From contig NZ_CP019236.1 of assembly GCF_001955695.1 (NCBI RefSeq), positions 930,001-994,000 of the forward strand: DNA of 64,000 nucleotides, in the 5' to 3' direction. Position numbers and translations under genes: made by a program. The notes beneath the pieces are model-generated. The model was not told the origin of the DNA and made no database searches. It saw only the letters and a list, made by a program, of their open reading frames with translations. The DNA comes from Rhodoferax koreense. Its GTDB lineage: Bacteria; Pseudomonadota; Gammaproteobacteria; Burkholderiales; Burkholderiaceae_C. Shown here in pieces: positions 19,099 to 27,799 of this stretch; position 1 is the first letter of the stretch, and each line of letters opens with the position of its first letter.

Positions 19099-19896
19099 AT
19101 GCGTTTATTTGCCGGCTGCGACCTCACCCTGGAAGCCTCCGAGCCTTGCCCCACCGTGGCCATGCTGCGCCCCCGCAGCGGCCTGGCGCAGTGGTTGGCC
19201 AGTGAGAGCTACCAATTTGACCCGCCCGTGCGGCCCACCGAGTATGTGGACACCTACGGCAACCTGTGCCAGCGGTTCGAGATCGCGCCGGGGCCGATGC
19301 GCATTCGCTGGAGTGCCATCGTCGAGACCGACGAATTCATCGCCGTCGAGCCGAATGCGCCGGCCACGCCTGTCAGCGACATGCCGTCGGACGTACTGCA
19401 GTTCCTGCTGCAAAGCCGCTACTGCCCCAGCGACAAGATGAGCGAGCAGGCTCAGCAGATCGCCGGTCACCTGCCTGCGGGCTACGCCCAGGTCGAGGCG
19501 ATCCGGGCCTGGGTGCACCAGCACATCGCGTACCGCTACGGCGTGAGCGAGGCCACGACCGATGCCATGGACACGCTGGAGGCAGGCGCGGGCGTGTGCC
19601 GCGATTTTTCCCATATCGGCATTTCCTTCTGCAGGGCGCTGCACATACCCGCGCGCATGGTGGTGGGCTACCTGTACCAACTCGACCCCATGGACCTGCA
19701 CGCCTGGTTCGAGGCGTACATCGATGGCCGCTGGTACACCTTTGACGCGACGCAGGACCAGCCCAGGGGCGGGCGCATCGTCGTGGCCTATGGCCGGGAC
19801 GCGGCCGATGTCGCTTTCATCTCCAACTATGCCGGCCTGTCGACCAAGTCGCTCACCGCCTGGGTGCAACTGGACAACGGGCAGCCGCTTTTCTAA
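19099..19896 (+). CDS. Transglutaminase-like family protein
   Basis: A 265-residue protein with an N-terminal beta domain and a cysteine-protease-like transglutaminase core. The catalytic Cys is in EAGAGVCRDFSHIGI, the His in DPMDLHAWFEAYI and the Asp in RWYTFDATQDQPRG. It would act as a cysteine peptidase or amidase; the substrate is unknown. The ATG at 19099 follows AGGA by about 8 bases. It has no signal peptide and stands alone between the minus-strand phosphatase and the aminotransferase. Confidence 0.88.
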   Translation: MRLFAGCDLTLEASEPCPTVAMLRPRSGLAQWLASESYQFDPPVRPTEYVDTYGNLCQRFEIAPGPMRIRWSAIVETDEFIAVEPNAPATPVSDMPSDVLQFLLQSRYCPSDKMSEQAQQIAGHLPAGYAQVEAIRAWVHQHIAYRYGVSEATTDAMDTLEAGAGVCRDFSHIGISFCRALHIPARMVVGYLYQLDPMDLHAWFEAYIDGRWYTFDATQDQPRGGRIVVAYGRDAADVAFISNYAGLSTKSLTAWVQLDNGQPLF

Positions 19897-20033
19897 GCGG
19901 TGCAGCAGGCGCCTTTCGGTGCCGGCCGATCGGCCGGGTCGGCGTCTCTCCACGAAGCCCACACAAACGCTCGACACGCGATCAAGGTTGCCGGCGCACA
20001 CTCCGAAGTCTTGAAATTTGGAGTTGTCCTTCC

Positions 20034-21401
20034 ATGACTGCTGAGCTGCTGGCCGACGAGGCGAAATATTGTTCCTTTGGCGATACGGTGCACTATGTGA
20101 ACCCGCCCAAGATCTTTGCCGGCTGCGATGGCAGCTACATGTTCGATGCCGAAGGCACGCCTTATCTCGATCTGCAGATGTGGTATTCGGCGGTCAACTT
20201 CGGCTACAAGAACAAGCGTCTCGAAGACGTGATGAAACGCCAGCTCGAGACCCTGCCCCAGATCGCCAGCCAGTACCTGCACCCGACCAAGATCGAACTC
20301 GCCAAGTGGATCGCGCAGGACGCCGAGGCCAAGTGGGGCCGGCCGGGGCGGGTGCACTTCAACGTGGGCGGCGCGCAGGCCATCGAGGATTCGCTGAAGG
20401 TGGTGCGCAACGCCAGCAACGGCAAGAGCCTGATGTTCGCCTTCGAAGGCGGCTACCACGGCCGCACGCTGGGTGCTTCGAGCATCACCTCGAGCTACCG
20501 GTACCGCCGCCGCTTCGGCCACTTCGGCGACCGCGCGCAGTTCATCCCCTTTCCTTATCCCTTCCGCCGCCCGAAGGGCATGACGGCCGAGGAATATTCC
20601 GATTCCATCGTGCGGGAATTCGCGCGCAAGTTCGAAAACGAATACCACGCCGTCTGGGACCCGAAGACCGGCCAGTGCGAATACGCGGCCTTCTACGTGG
20701 AGCCGATCCAGGGCACGGGCGGCTATGTCGTACCGCCGGCCAACTTCTACAAGGGCTTGAAGAAGGTGCTGGACGAACACGGCATCCTGCTCGTGGTCGA
20801 CGAGATCCAGATGGGTTTCTGGCGCACCGGCAAGCTTTGGGCCATCGAGAACTTCGGCGTGCAGCCGGACGTGCTGGTGTTCGCCAAGGCGCTGACCAAC
20901 GGCCTGAACGCGCTGAGCGGCCTGTGGGCGCGCGAAGAGTTGATCAACCCGCAGATCTTCCCGCCGGGTTCCACGCATTCGACCTTTGCGGCCAACCCGC
21001 TGGGCACGGCGCTGGGCCTCGAGGTGCTGAAGATGACGGCCGAGATCGACTACGGCGCCAAGGTGCGCAACAGCGGCGCCTACTTCCTTGAAGGCCTCAA
21101 GGAGCTGCAGAAGCGCCACAAGGAAATCGGCGACGTCGACGGCATGGGCCTCGCGCTGCGCGCGGAGATCTGCACGGAAGACGGCTTCACACCGAACCGC
21201 GCGCTGCTGGACAAGATGGTCGACATCGGCCTGTCCGGCGACCTCGAATACAAGGGCCACAAGGCCGGCCTGGTGCTCGACGTGGGTGGCTACTACAAGA
21301 ACGTCATCACCTTCGCGCCGTCGCTCGAAATCTCGCGCCCCGAGATCGATGAAGCCATGGTCCTGCTGGACCAGCTCATCACGCGAGCCAAGCGCAGCTA
21401 A
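20034..21401 (+). CDS. Class III (aspartate family) PLP aminotransferase
   Basis: A 455-residue fold-type I aminotransferase. Visible are the phosphate-binding NVGGAQAIEDSLKVV, EGGYHGRTLGASSITSSY, the cofactor aspartate in LLVVDEIQMGFWRTGKLW and the Schiff-base lysine in LVFAKALTNG. The fold is that of acetylornithine, GABA and diaminobutyrate aminotransferases, which transfer terminal amino groups. The insert PYPFRRPKGMTAEEY is not typical of ArgD or GabT, so a specific substrate is not assigned. It begins a three-gene plus-strand unit with an acyltransferase and a ureohydrolase-like gene. Confidence 0.87.
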   Translation: MTAELLADEAKYCSFGDTVHYVNPPKIFAGCDGSYMFDAEGTPYLDLQMWYSAVNFGYKNKRLEDVMKRQLETLPQIASQYLHPTKIELAKWIAQDAEAKWGRPGRVHFNVGGAQAIEDSLKVVRNASNGKSLMFAFEGGYHGRTLGASSITSSYRYRRRFGHFGDRAQFIPFPYPFRRPKGMTAEEYSDSIVREFARKFENEYHAVWDPKTGQCEYAAFYVEPIQGTGGYVVPPANFYKGLKKVLDEHGILLVVDEIQMGFWRTGKLWAIENFGVQPDVLVFAKALTNGLNALSGLWAREELINPQIFPPGSTHSTFAANPLGTALGLEVLKMTAEIDYGAKVRNSGAYFLEGLKELQKRHKEIGDVDGMGLALRAEICTEDGFTPNRALLDKMVDIGLSGDLEYKGHKAGLVLDVGGYYKNVITFAPSLEISRPEIDEAMVLLDQLITRAKRS

Positions 21402-21415
21402 GCCGTCAGACGGCG

Positions 21416-22486
21416 GTGCTGTTCGCATGCCAGCTTGAGCCGGACGGGCTGATCAAGGCCTTCGCCGTGCATCCGCCCGAGGGCTTCGCCCTGCTCGAAG
21501 GCGGAGGACCGGCCGGTGCCGCGGCGCCGGCATTCAGCGCCGCCTTCGACCTGCTGACCACGGCCGAGCCGGCGTTGAAGCGGCGTGCGGCGGCGCTGCC
21601 GCTGTTTCGCTACTGGTCGCGCTGGCTGCGCATCCGGACCGCCTTCGTCGGCACCACGGTGTCGGAATACGCGCTGTTGCCGCACACCGGTTCGGCCACG
21701 GCCCAGGTGCAGAGCCTGCTGCGCCGCTGGGGCGGTGACTTCCGCCTGCTGATCGTGAAGGATCTGCCTGGCGTGTCGCCGCTGCTGGGCGCGGCCGACA
21801 ACGCGCGCGCCGAGGCCCTGCTGCGGGCCTGCATGGACGCGGGCTTCGTGCTGGTCGAAGGCCAGGCGCTGGCCTATGTGGCCATCGACTTCGAAGACGT
21901 CGACACCTACCTGCGCCGCCTGTCCGCGAGCCGCCGGCAGAACCTGCGGCGCAAGCTACGCAGCCGTGCCGCTCTGCAGATCACCCGGCTGCCCACGGGC
22001 AGTGCCTGCTTCGCCGACGATGCCGTGGTCGATGCCTATTACGCGTTGTACGGCGCGGTCTTCGCACAGAGCGACATCCATTTCGACCAGCTCACGCGCG
22101 ATTTCTTCGCCGCCGTGCTGCGCGATGGCGCCAGCGGCGGCGTGGTCTTCGAATACCGGCAGGCCGGCGTGCTCGTGGGATGGAACCTTTGTTTCGAAGC
22201 CGGCGGCAAGCTCGTCGACAAATACATCGGCTTTCGCTACCCCGAGGCGCGCGCCTGCAACCTGTATTTCGTGAGCTGGATGGTCAACCTCGAATACGCG
22301 ATCGAACGCCGGCTAACGCACTACGTGGCCGGCTGGACCGATCCCGAGGTCAAGGCCCAGCTCGGCGCGAGTTTCACCTTCACGCGGCATGCCGTGTATG
22401 TGCGCAACCCCGTTTTGCGCCGACTGGCCAGGCGCTTTGCCGGCCATTTCGAGGGCGACCGGGCCTGGCAGGAAGCCTCGGTGTGA
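21416..22486 (+). CDS. GNAT/FemAB-like N-acyltransferase
   Basis: A 356-residue protein of the BioF2/FemAB-like acetyltransferase group (GNAT domain 6). The central block LRRLSASRRQNLRRKLRSRA and ALYGAVFAQSDIHFDQLTRDF, followed by GVVFEYRQAGVLVGWNLCFE, is typical. Members form amide bonds between an acyl donor and an amine. The likely start is GTG at 21416, 14 bases after the aminotransferase stop, with only a weak ribosome-binding site. It overlaps the following gene by 4 bases. Confidence 0.75.
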   Translation: MLFACQLEPDGLIKAFAVHPPEGFALLEGGGPAGAAAPAFSAAFDLLTTAEPALKRRAAALPLFRYWSRWLRIRTAFVGTTVSEYALLPHTGSATAQVQSLLRRWGGDFRLLIVKDLPGVSPLLGAADNARAEALLRACMDAGFVLVEGQALAYVAIDFEDVDTYLRRLSASRRQNLRRKLRSRAALQITRLPTGSACFADDAVVDAYYALYGAVFAQSDIHFDQLTRDFFAAVLRDGASGGVVFEYRQAGVLVGWNLCFEAGGKLVDKYIGFRYPEARACNLYFVSWMVNLEYAIERRLTHYVAGWTDPEVKAQLGASFTFTRHAVYVRNPVLRRLARRFAGHFEGDRAWQEASV

Positions 22487-23367
22487 ACACACCTGTCGTG
22501 CTCGACCTCGATGGCGCCGTGGGGGCACTGCCCGGTGCCCAACGCCTGGCCCTGCAGGACCGGCAGGAGGCGCTGCGCTTCGGCTGCGGCCTGGGTGCGA
22601 TCCAGTCGCTGAAGGACTGGCTCGACCTGCATCTCCCTGCGCAACACGGCACGGTGTTCATGGGCAGTGGCGACTTTCACCACCTGAGCTGGCCGCTGAT
22701 CGCCCACCATGTGCGCGCTCGCGCGTCGGACCTGCCCTTGCGGGTGGTGGTGCTCGACAACCATCCCGACAACATGCGCTTCCCGTTCGGTGTGCATTGC
22801 GGCTCCTGGGTGCGCCGCGTGGCGCTGATGCCCGAGGTTCGCGAGGTGATCGTCGCCGGCATCTGTTCGGGCGACATCGGCTGGCGGCACGCCTGGGAGA
22901 ACCAGCTCGCACCGCTCCTTGCGGGCAAGCTCAGCTACTGGAGCGTGGGCGTCGACACAGGCTGGGCGCGCTGGCTCGGGCTCGCGCGCGCATTCCGCAA
23001 CTTCGCCGACGCACAGTCGCTCACCGATGCCCTGGTGGCGCTGCTTCAGCGCGAGAGGCAGGCCACCTACCTGTCGATCGACAAGGATGTGTTCGCGCCC
23101 GAGGTGGTGCGCACCAATTGGGACCAGGGCGGCCTGTTGGAGGCCCAGGCCATGGCGGTGATCGACGCGCTGCGCGGCCAACTGGTCGGCAGCGATGTGA
23201 CGGGCGAGGTGTCTGCCTACCGCTACCACACGGCCTGGAAACGCTGGCTCAGCGCACAGGACGGGCAGGACACGGCGATTGACCCGGCGCAACTCGCGCT
23301 CTGGCAGGATGGCCAGCACGCTTTGAACCTGCGGCTGCTTCGCCGGCTGGACTCGGCGCACTCCTGA
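22483..23367 (+). CDS. Arginase/ureohydrolase-like protein
   Basis: A 294-residue protein of the ureohydrolase fold. GSGDFHHLSW replaces the canonical GGDHS motif, VVVLDNHPDNM corresponds to the DAHxD metal site, and YLSIDKDVFAP corresponds to SIDxDxxDP. Several metal ligands are kept while others are altered, so it may be a hydrolase of an unusual guanidino or amidine compound. The start is GTG at 22483, overlapping the acyltransferase stop in a GTGA arrangement that implies coupling. Confidence 0.75.
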   Translation: MNTPVVLDLDGAVGALPGAQRLALQDRQEALRFGCGLGAIQSLKDWLDLHLPAQHGTVFMGSGDFHHLSWPLIAHHVRARASDLPLRVVVLDNHPDNMRFPFGVHCGSWVRRVALMPEVREVIVAGICSGDIGWRHAWENQLAPLLAGKLSYWSVGVDTGWARWLGLARAFRNFADAQSLTDALVALLQRERQATYLSIDKDVFAPEVVRTNWDQGGLLEAQAMAVIDALRGQLVGSDVTGEVSAYRYHTAWKRWLSAQDGQDTAIDPAQLALWQDGQHALNLRLLRRLDSAHS

Positions 23368-23517
23368 ACGCCCAGCGCCAGGTGCACGGGCCAGGCCCAC
23401 GCCCAGGCGCGGCCCTCGCCTACTTTTCCGATCTTCGGCTTTGAGGCATATTGGCGAAAAACGGGCAGAGCGCGCCGAGCGCGCAGACCTCCAACACAAC
23501 ACGATGAGGGAGTTTCC
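23368..23517. other. Intergenic region after the ureohydrolase-like gene
   Basis: A 150-base gap with a locally lower GC segment near 23440-23460 (TTGAGGCATATTGG) that may include a promoter for the unknown gene at 23518. I see no terminator with a T tract and no repeat copy. Confidence 0.3.
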
Positions 23518-24051
23518 ATGCATTCCATGCCAAAGCCCTCCATCCAGGCGCTCGCCGATGATCTGGCCAGGCGAGCAGGGCTGATCAGCAGCTTCGGCCA
23601 CGCCACGCCGCAGATGGTCGGCTTCATGCAGCTGGTGGCCAGCCGATGCCTGGACGTGCTGCACCGCCCTGTCTCGGCCGACGAACGTTACGCCGACATT
23701 GCCCGCATGTTCGGTGCCGCGGCCGCCGTCGACACCGCACGCGCCGGCGTGGTCTGCCGGGCCGTGCTGCGCGATGCGCCGCAATTGAGTGCCCGCGAAC
23801 GCAGCCTGGCCGAGGACATCTTCGGCGAAGCCATGCGGCAACGGCTCGGCGGTGCCGACGCGCTGTTTCGCCACCATTGCGCATGGGTCGACGCGCCCCG
23901 GTCCGAGGCCGGCAGGCGCTGGCGCGAGGCTGCCAGCATGGCGCGGCTGCTGACCATGGAGCGCCTCGCCCATGTCGGTGCGGCCCGGGTGGCGCTGGAC
24001 GAAGACAGGGGCGCGTATTTCGAGATGGAGTTCCTCCACGCCGTTGGCTGA
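23518..24051 (+). CDS. Protein of unknown function, 177 residues
   Basis: Not recognised. It is alpha-helical in appearance and alanine/arginine-rich, with no signal peptide or membrane segment. The helix SADERYADIARMFGAAAAVD, a central RERSLAEDIFGEAMRQRL and the C-terminal ARVALDEDRGAYFEMEFLHA could be tested for remote homology. The frame has strong third-position GC bias, which supports it as a gene. It starts with ATG after GAGGGAGTTTCC. Context gives no clear role. Confidence 0.6.
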   Translation: MHSMPKPSIQALADDLARRAGLISSFGHATPQMVGFMQLVASRCLDVLHRPVSADERYADIARMFGAAAAVDTARAGVVCRAVLRDAPQLSARERSLAEDIFGEAMRQRLGGADALFRHHCAWVDAPRSEAGRRWREAASMARLLTMERLAHVGAARVALDEDRGAYFEMEFLHAVG

Positions 24052-24174
24052 AAAGTGCCCAAGCTGCGGATGGGCGGCACCTATCGGCCATGTCTTACGC
24101 GTGCTGCGCTCGGCGGCTGACGGCGCCATCCACGGTCCACCAACATACTTCGTTCATTTTGCGCTGACCCCAAC

Positions 24175-25470
24175 ATGAACGACGAACTGGCCACCGCCCT
24201 CGGCCCCACCACGAGCCGCTCTTACCGTTGCGCCTGCAACAAAGCCATCTTCCTGCGCAACACGCAGTGCCTGAATTGCGCCCGCCAACTGGGCTATCAC
24301 GTCGAGGGCCGGACGATGCTGGCCATCGAACCCGCGCCCCAGCCTGAACGTTGGGTGCTCGCACGCGACGCCGCTGTCGCCGCCGAGCCGACCACGCCGC
24401 TGTTCCAGCGTTGCGCCAATTTCGCCACGGCGTCCAATTGCAATTGGCTCATCCCCGCGGGCACGGCCGAACACCCGCACGCGCCCGAGAATCTCACACC
24501 CGGGTTCTGCCTGGCGTGCACGCTGACTCGCACCATTCCGGACATGAGCAGCCCCGTCAACCAGGAACTGTGGCGCAAGCTGGAGATCGCCAAGCGCCGG
24601 CTGCTCTCGCAGCTGCTGTCGCTGGCCCTGCCGGTGGAGACCCGGCTGGAGCGGCCCAACGGCCTGGCTTTCGATCTGCTGGAGAACGTGCCGGGCGGTC
24701 CTGCGGTGCTGACCGGCCACGACGAAGGCCTGATCACGCTCAACATCGCCGAGGCCGACGATGCCGAGCGCGAGAAGATCCGCGCCGCCATGCACGAGTC
24801 CTACCGCACGCTGCTGGGTCACTACCGCCACGAGATCGGCCACTACTACTGGGACCGGCTGGTGAAGGACACGGCTTGGCTGGCGCCCTGCCGCGAATTG
24901 TTCGGCGACGAAACGGTGGACTATGCCGAGTCGCTGCAGCGCCACTACAAGGAAGGCCCGCCGGCGGACTGGCCGCTGCACTATGTGACGTCCTACGCCA
25001 CCACCCACCCTTGGGAGGACTGGGCGGAGACCTGGGCCCATTACCTGCATATGGCCGACACCGTGGACACCGCCGTGAGTTTCGGCCTGGACGCGAACAG
25101 CGTGGACATCGAGAGCGACCCCTACACGCTCGATGACCTGTGGAAGCCGGACGATCCGAACGCCGAGCACTTCCTGCGGTTCCTGAACTCGTGGGTGTTG
25201 CTGACCTCGGTGCTCAACGAGTTGACGCGCAGCATGGGCCAGCCTGATTACTACCCCTTCGTGCTGCCGCGTGAGGCCATCGGCAAGCTGCATTTCATCC
25301 ACGAGGTTATCCGCTCGGCCAGCACCGGCGTGGTGCCCGAGGCACCGACGCAGGCCGCACCCGCGCCGTCGCAATCTCAGTCGCAGTCGCAGTCGCAATC
25401 CTCCGCGCCTTCTGCGCCGGCCGCCCAGCCCGTGCAGACCATTGAAGCCGCTCCCGTCAAGACCGATTGA
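24175..25470 (+). CDS. Putative zinc-binding metallopeptidase with N-terminal zinc ribbon
   Basis: A 431-residue cytoplasmic protein. Residues 15-45 hold a CxC...CxxC ribbon (YRCACNKAIFLRNTQCLNCA), with further cysteines in FQRCANFATASNCNW and PGFCLACTLTR. The peptidase-like core carries HYRHEIGHYYWDRLV, an HExxH variant with a third candidate ligand in the following TVDYAESLQ. The family is annotated as zinc-binding metallo-peptidase; substrates are unknown. The C-terminus is an Ala/Pro/Ser-Gln tail encoded by a hexanucleotide repeat. It lies 31 bases before glgX. Confidence 0.8.
   Translation: MNDELATALGPTTSRSYRCACNKAIFLRNTQCLNCARQLGYHVEGRTMLAIEPAPQPERWVLARDAAVAAEPTTPLFQRCANFATASNCNWLIPAGTAEHPHAPENLTPGFCLACTLTRTIPDMSSPVNQELWRKLEIAKRRLLSQLLSLALPVETRLERPNGLAFDLLENVPGGPAVLTGHDEGLITLNIAEADDAEREKIRAAMHESYRTLLGHYRHEIGHYYWDRLVKDTAWLAPCRELFGDETVDYAESLQRHYKEGPPADWPLHYVTSYATTHPWEDWAETWAHYLHMADTVDTAVSFGLDANSVDIESDPYTLDDLWKPDDPNAEHFLRFLNSWVLLTSVLNELTRSMGQPDYYPFVLPREAIGKLHFIHEVIRSASTGVVPEAPTQAAPAPSQSQSQSQSQSSAPSAPAAQPVQTIEAAPVKTD
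25369..25401 (+). repeat. Hexanucleotide microsatellite encoding a Ser-Gln tail
   Basis: About five tandem units of a CAGTCG-type hexamer, with CAATCT and CAATCC variants at the ends, encode alternating Ser-Gln residues near the C-terminus of the metallopeptidase. A unit gain or loss keeps the frame, so copy number may vary between strains. Confidence 0.8.
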
Positions 25471-25501
25471 CGTCCCCCTTTCCATCTAAAGAACGGCAGC
25501 C

Positions 25502-27649
25502 ATGACCAGCACCACCATCGACACAAGCCGCATCGAGGAGGGCACGCCCTATCCGAGAGGCGCCACCTACACCGGCCGCGGCATCAACTTCGCCATTTTT
25601 TCGGCGCATGCCACCAAGATCGAAGTCTGCCTGTTCGACGAAGAGGGCAAGACGGAAATCGGCCGCGTGGCCTTGCCCGAATACACCGACGAGGTCTGGC
25701 ACGGTTTCCTGCCCGACCTGAAGCCGGGCACGCGTTACGGCTACCGTGCGCACGGACCGTACGAGCCCGCGCAGGGCCATCGCTTCAACCCCAACAAGCT
25801 GCTGCTCGACCCCTACGCCAAGGCTCACGTCGGCGAACTCGTGTGGTGCGACGAGATCTTCGGCTACACCGTGGGGCATGAGGATGGCGACCTGAGCTTC
25901 GACGAACGCGACAGCGCGGCCTTCGTGCCCAAATGCGTCGTCGTGGATTCCCGCTTCGAATGGAAGCAACCTCTCGGTGTGCGTGTGCCCTGGGACCAGA
26001 CGGTGTTCTATGAAACCCATGTGCGCGGGTTCACCAAGAAGCACCCCGCGGTGCCGGAAAACCAGCGTGGCACCTTCGCCGGCCTGGCGCATCCGGAGGT
26101 GATCCAGCACATCAAGGCCCTGGGCGTGAGCAGTGTCGAACTGCTGCCGATCCAGACCTTTCTGAACCAGCCTTTCCTCACCGAGAAAGGCCTGACCAAC
26201 TACTGGGGCTACGACACCATCGGCTTCTTCGCGGCCGACCCGCGCTATTTCGCGGAGCCGAACATCGACGAGTTCAAGTCCATGGTGGACAGCTTCCACG
26301 ATGCGGGCTTGGAGGTGATCCTCGACGTGGTCTACAACCACACGCCCGAAGGCAACGAGATGGGGCCGACGCTGTCCTTCAAGGGCATCGACAACGCGAG
26401 CTACTACCGGCTCATGCCGGACGACAAGCGCTACTACATCAACGACACCGGTACTGGCAACACCCTGAACCTGAGCCATCCACGGGTGCTGCAGATGGTG
26501 ACCGACAGCCTGCGCTACTGGGTGGCGGAGATGCACGTCGACGGCTTCCGCTTCGACCTGGCCACCATCCTTGCACGCGAGGCGCATGGCTTCGACGAAG
26601 GTGGCGGCTTCCTCGACAGCTGCCGGCAGGACCCGCTGCTGTCCAGCGTGAAGCTCATCGCCGAGCCCTGGGACATCGGCCCAGGTGGCTACCAGGTCGG
26701 CGGCTTTCCGCCGGGCTGGGCCGAGTGGAACGACCGCTTCCGCGACGACGTGCGCGACTTCTGGAAGGGTGAAGAAGGCACGGCCGCGTCACTGGCACAA
26801 CGTCTTACCGGTAGCGGCGACAAGTTCAACCACCGCGGCCGCAGGCCCTGGGCCAGTGTCAACTTCATCACCGCGCACGACGGCTTCTGCCTGGCCGACC
26901 TGGTGAGTTACAACGAGAAGAGCAATGCCGCCAACGGAGAGGACAACCGTGACGGCCATTCGCACAACCGGTCGTGGAACTGCGGTGTCGAGGGCCCGAC
27001 CGACGACCCGGAGATCCTGGCGCTGCGCGCCCGGCAGCAGCGCAATCTGCTGGCCACGCTGCTGCTGTCGCAGGGCACGCCGATGCTGCTTGCCGGCGAC
27101 GAATTCGGCCGCACGCAACACGGCAACAACAACGCCTATTGCCAGGACAACGAGATCTCCTGGGTGAACTGGGACCAGATCGACGAGGCCGGCCGGTCGC
27201 TGACGCGTTTCGTGCAGAAGCTCACCAGCTTGCGCAAGCAGCAGCCGATCCTGCGCCGCCACCGCTTCCTCATCGGCGCCTGGAACGAGGAACTCGGGGT
27301 GAAGGACGTGAGCTGGCTCAACCCCGGCGGCGGCGAGATGATGCCCGAACACTGGGACGATCCGCGTACCCTGTGTTTCGGCGTGCTGCTGGACGGCCGT
27401 GCGCAGACTTCGGGCATCGTGCGCCGCGGCTCCGACGCCACCGTGCTGCTCGTGTTCAATGCCTACCACGACGCCGTGGAATTCGCCTTGCCCAAGTGCG
27501 ACGAAGGGATGGCCTGGACCCGGTTGGTCGACACGGCCGACTGGGATGACCAGGAAGAAGCGCAAGCGCCGGTGTTCTCCTGCGAGGACACCTACCTGGT
27601 GACGGGGCGATCCACGCTGGTCTTCCTGGCCACGCAGCAGTCCTCTTGA
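25502..27649 (+). CDS. glgX: Glycogen debranching enzyme GlgX
   Basis: A 715-residue GH13 isoamylase-type enzyme that cleaves alpha-1,6 branches of limit dextrins. The N-terminal CBM48 region carries TYTGRGINFAIFSAHATKIE. GH13 motifs are VVYNHTPEG (region I), DGFRFDLATILARE with the nucleophile Asp (region II), KLIAEPWDIGPGGYQ with the acid Glu (region III) and NFITAHDGF (region IV). Length is normal. No other glg gene is in the window, so it stands apart from a glycogen operon; only the metallopeptidase is adjacent. Confidence 0.94.
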   Translation: MTSTTIDTSRIEEGTPYPRGATYTGRGINFAIFSAHATKIEVCLFDEEGKTEIGRVALPEYTDEVWHGFLPDLKPGTRYGYRAHGPYEPAQGHRFNPNKLLLDPYAKAHVGELVWCDEIFGYTVGHEDGDLSFDERDSAAFVPKCVVVDSRFEWKQPLGVRVPWDQTVFYETHVRGFTKKHPAVPENQRGTFAGLAHPEVIQHIKALGVSSVELLPIQTFLNQPFLTEKGLTNYWGYDTIGFFAADPRYFAEPNIDEFKSMVDSFHDAGLEVILDVVYNHTPEGNEMGPTLSFKGIDNASYYRLMPDDKRYYINDTGTGNTLNLSHPRVLQMVTDSLRYWVAEMHVDGFRFDLATILAREAHGFDEGGGFLDSCRQDPLLSSVKLIAEPWDIGPGGYQVGGFPPGWAEWNDRFRDDVRDFWKGEEGTAASLAQRLTGSGDKFNHRGRRPWASVNFITAHDGFCLADLVSYNEKSNAANGEDNRDGHSHNRSWNCGVEGPTDDPEILALRARQQRNLLATLLLSQGTPMLLAGDEFGRTQHGNNNAYCQDNEISWVNWDQIDEAGRSLTRFVQKLTSLRKQQPILRRHRFLIGAWNEELGVKDVSWLNPGGGEMMPEHWDDPRTLCFGVLLDGRAQTSGIVRRGSDATVLLVFNAYHDAVEFALPKCDEGMAWTRLVDTADWDDQEEAQAPVFSCEDTYLVTGRSTLVFLATQQSS

Positions 27650-27751
27650 TGGTCTGCATCTTCATCCGCACTGAACGGGTCGTTTTACGCAGGCTGCGGC
27701 AACGCCTCCCGTTCGCACTGAGTTTGTTGGAGTGTCTGCGGAGGTAGCCAA

Positions 27752-27781
27752 GGGCTTCGACGGGCTCAGCCCCAACGAGGG
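27752..27781. repeat. Degenerate copy of the CTTCGAC...CGAAC repeat in the glgX/DegT gap
   Basis: The 150-base convergent gap between glgX (ends 27649) and the DegT gene (ends 27800) holds one degenerate copy beginning GGGCTTCGACGGGCTCAGCC. Close by is a short direct repeat, CTTGAAGCCTCGAAGCCTC. No strong terminator is seen. Confidence 0.6.
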
Positions 27782-27799
27782 GCTTGAAGCCTCGAAGCC

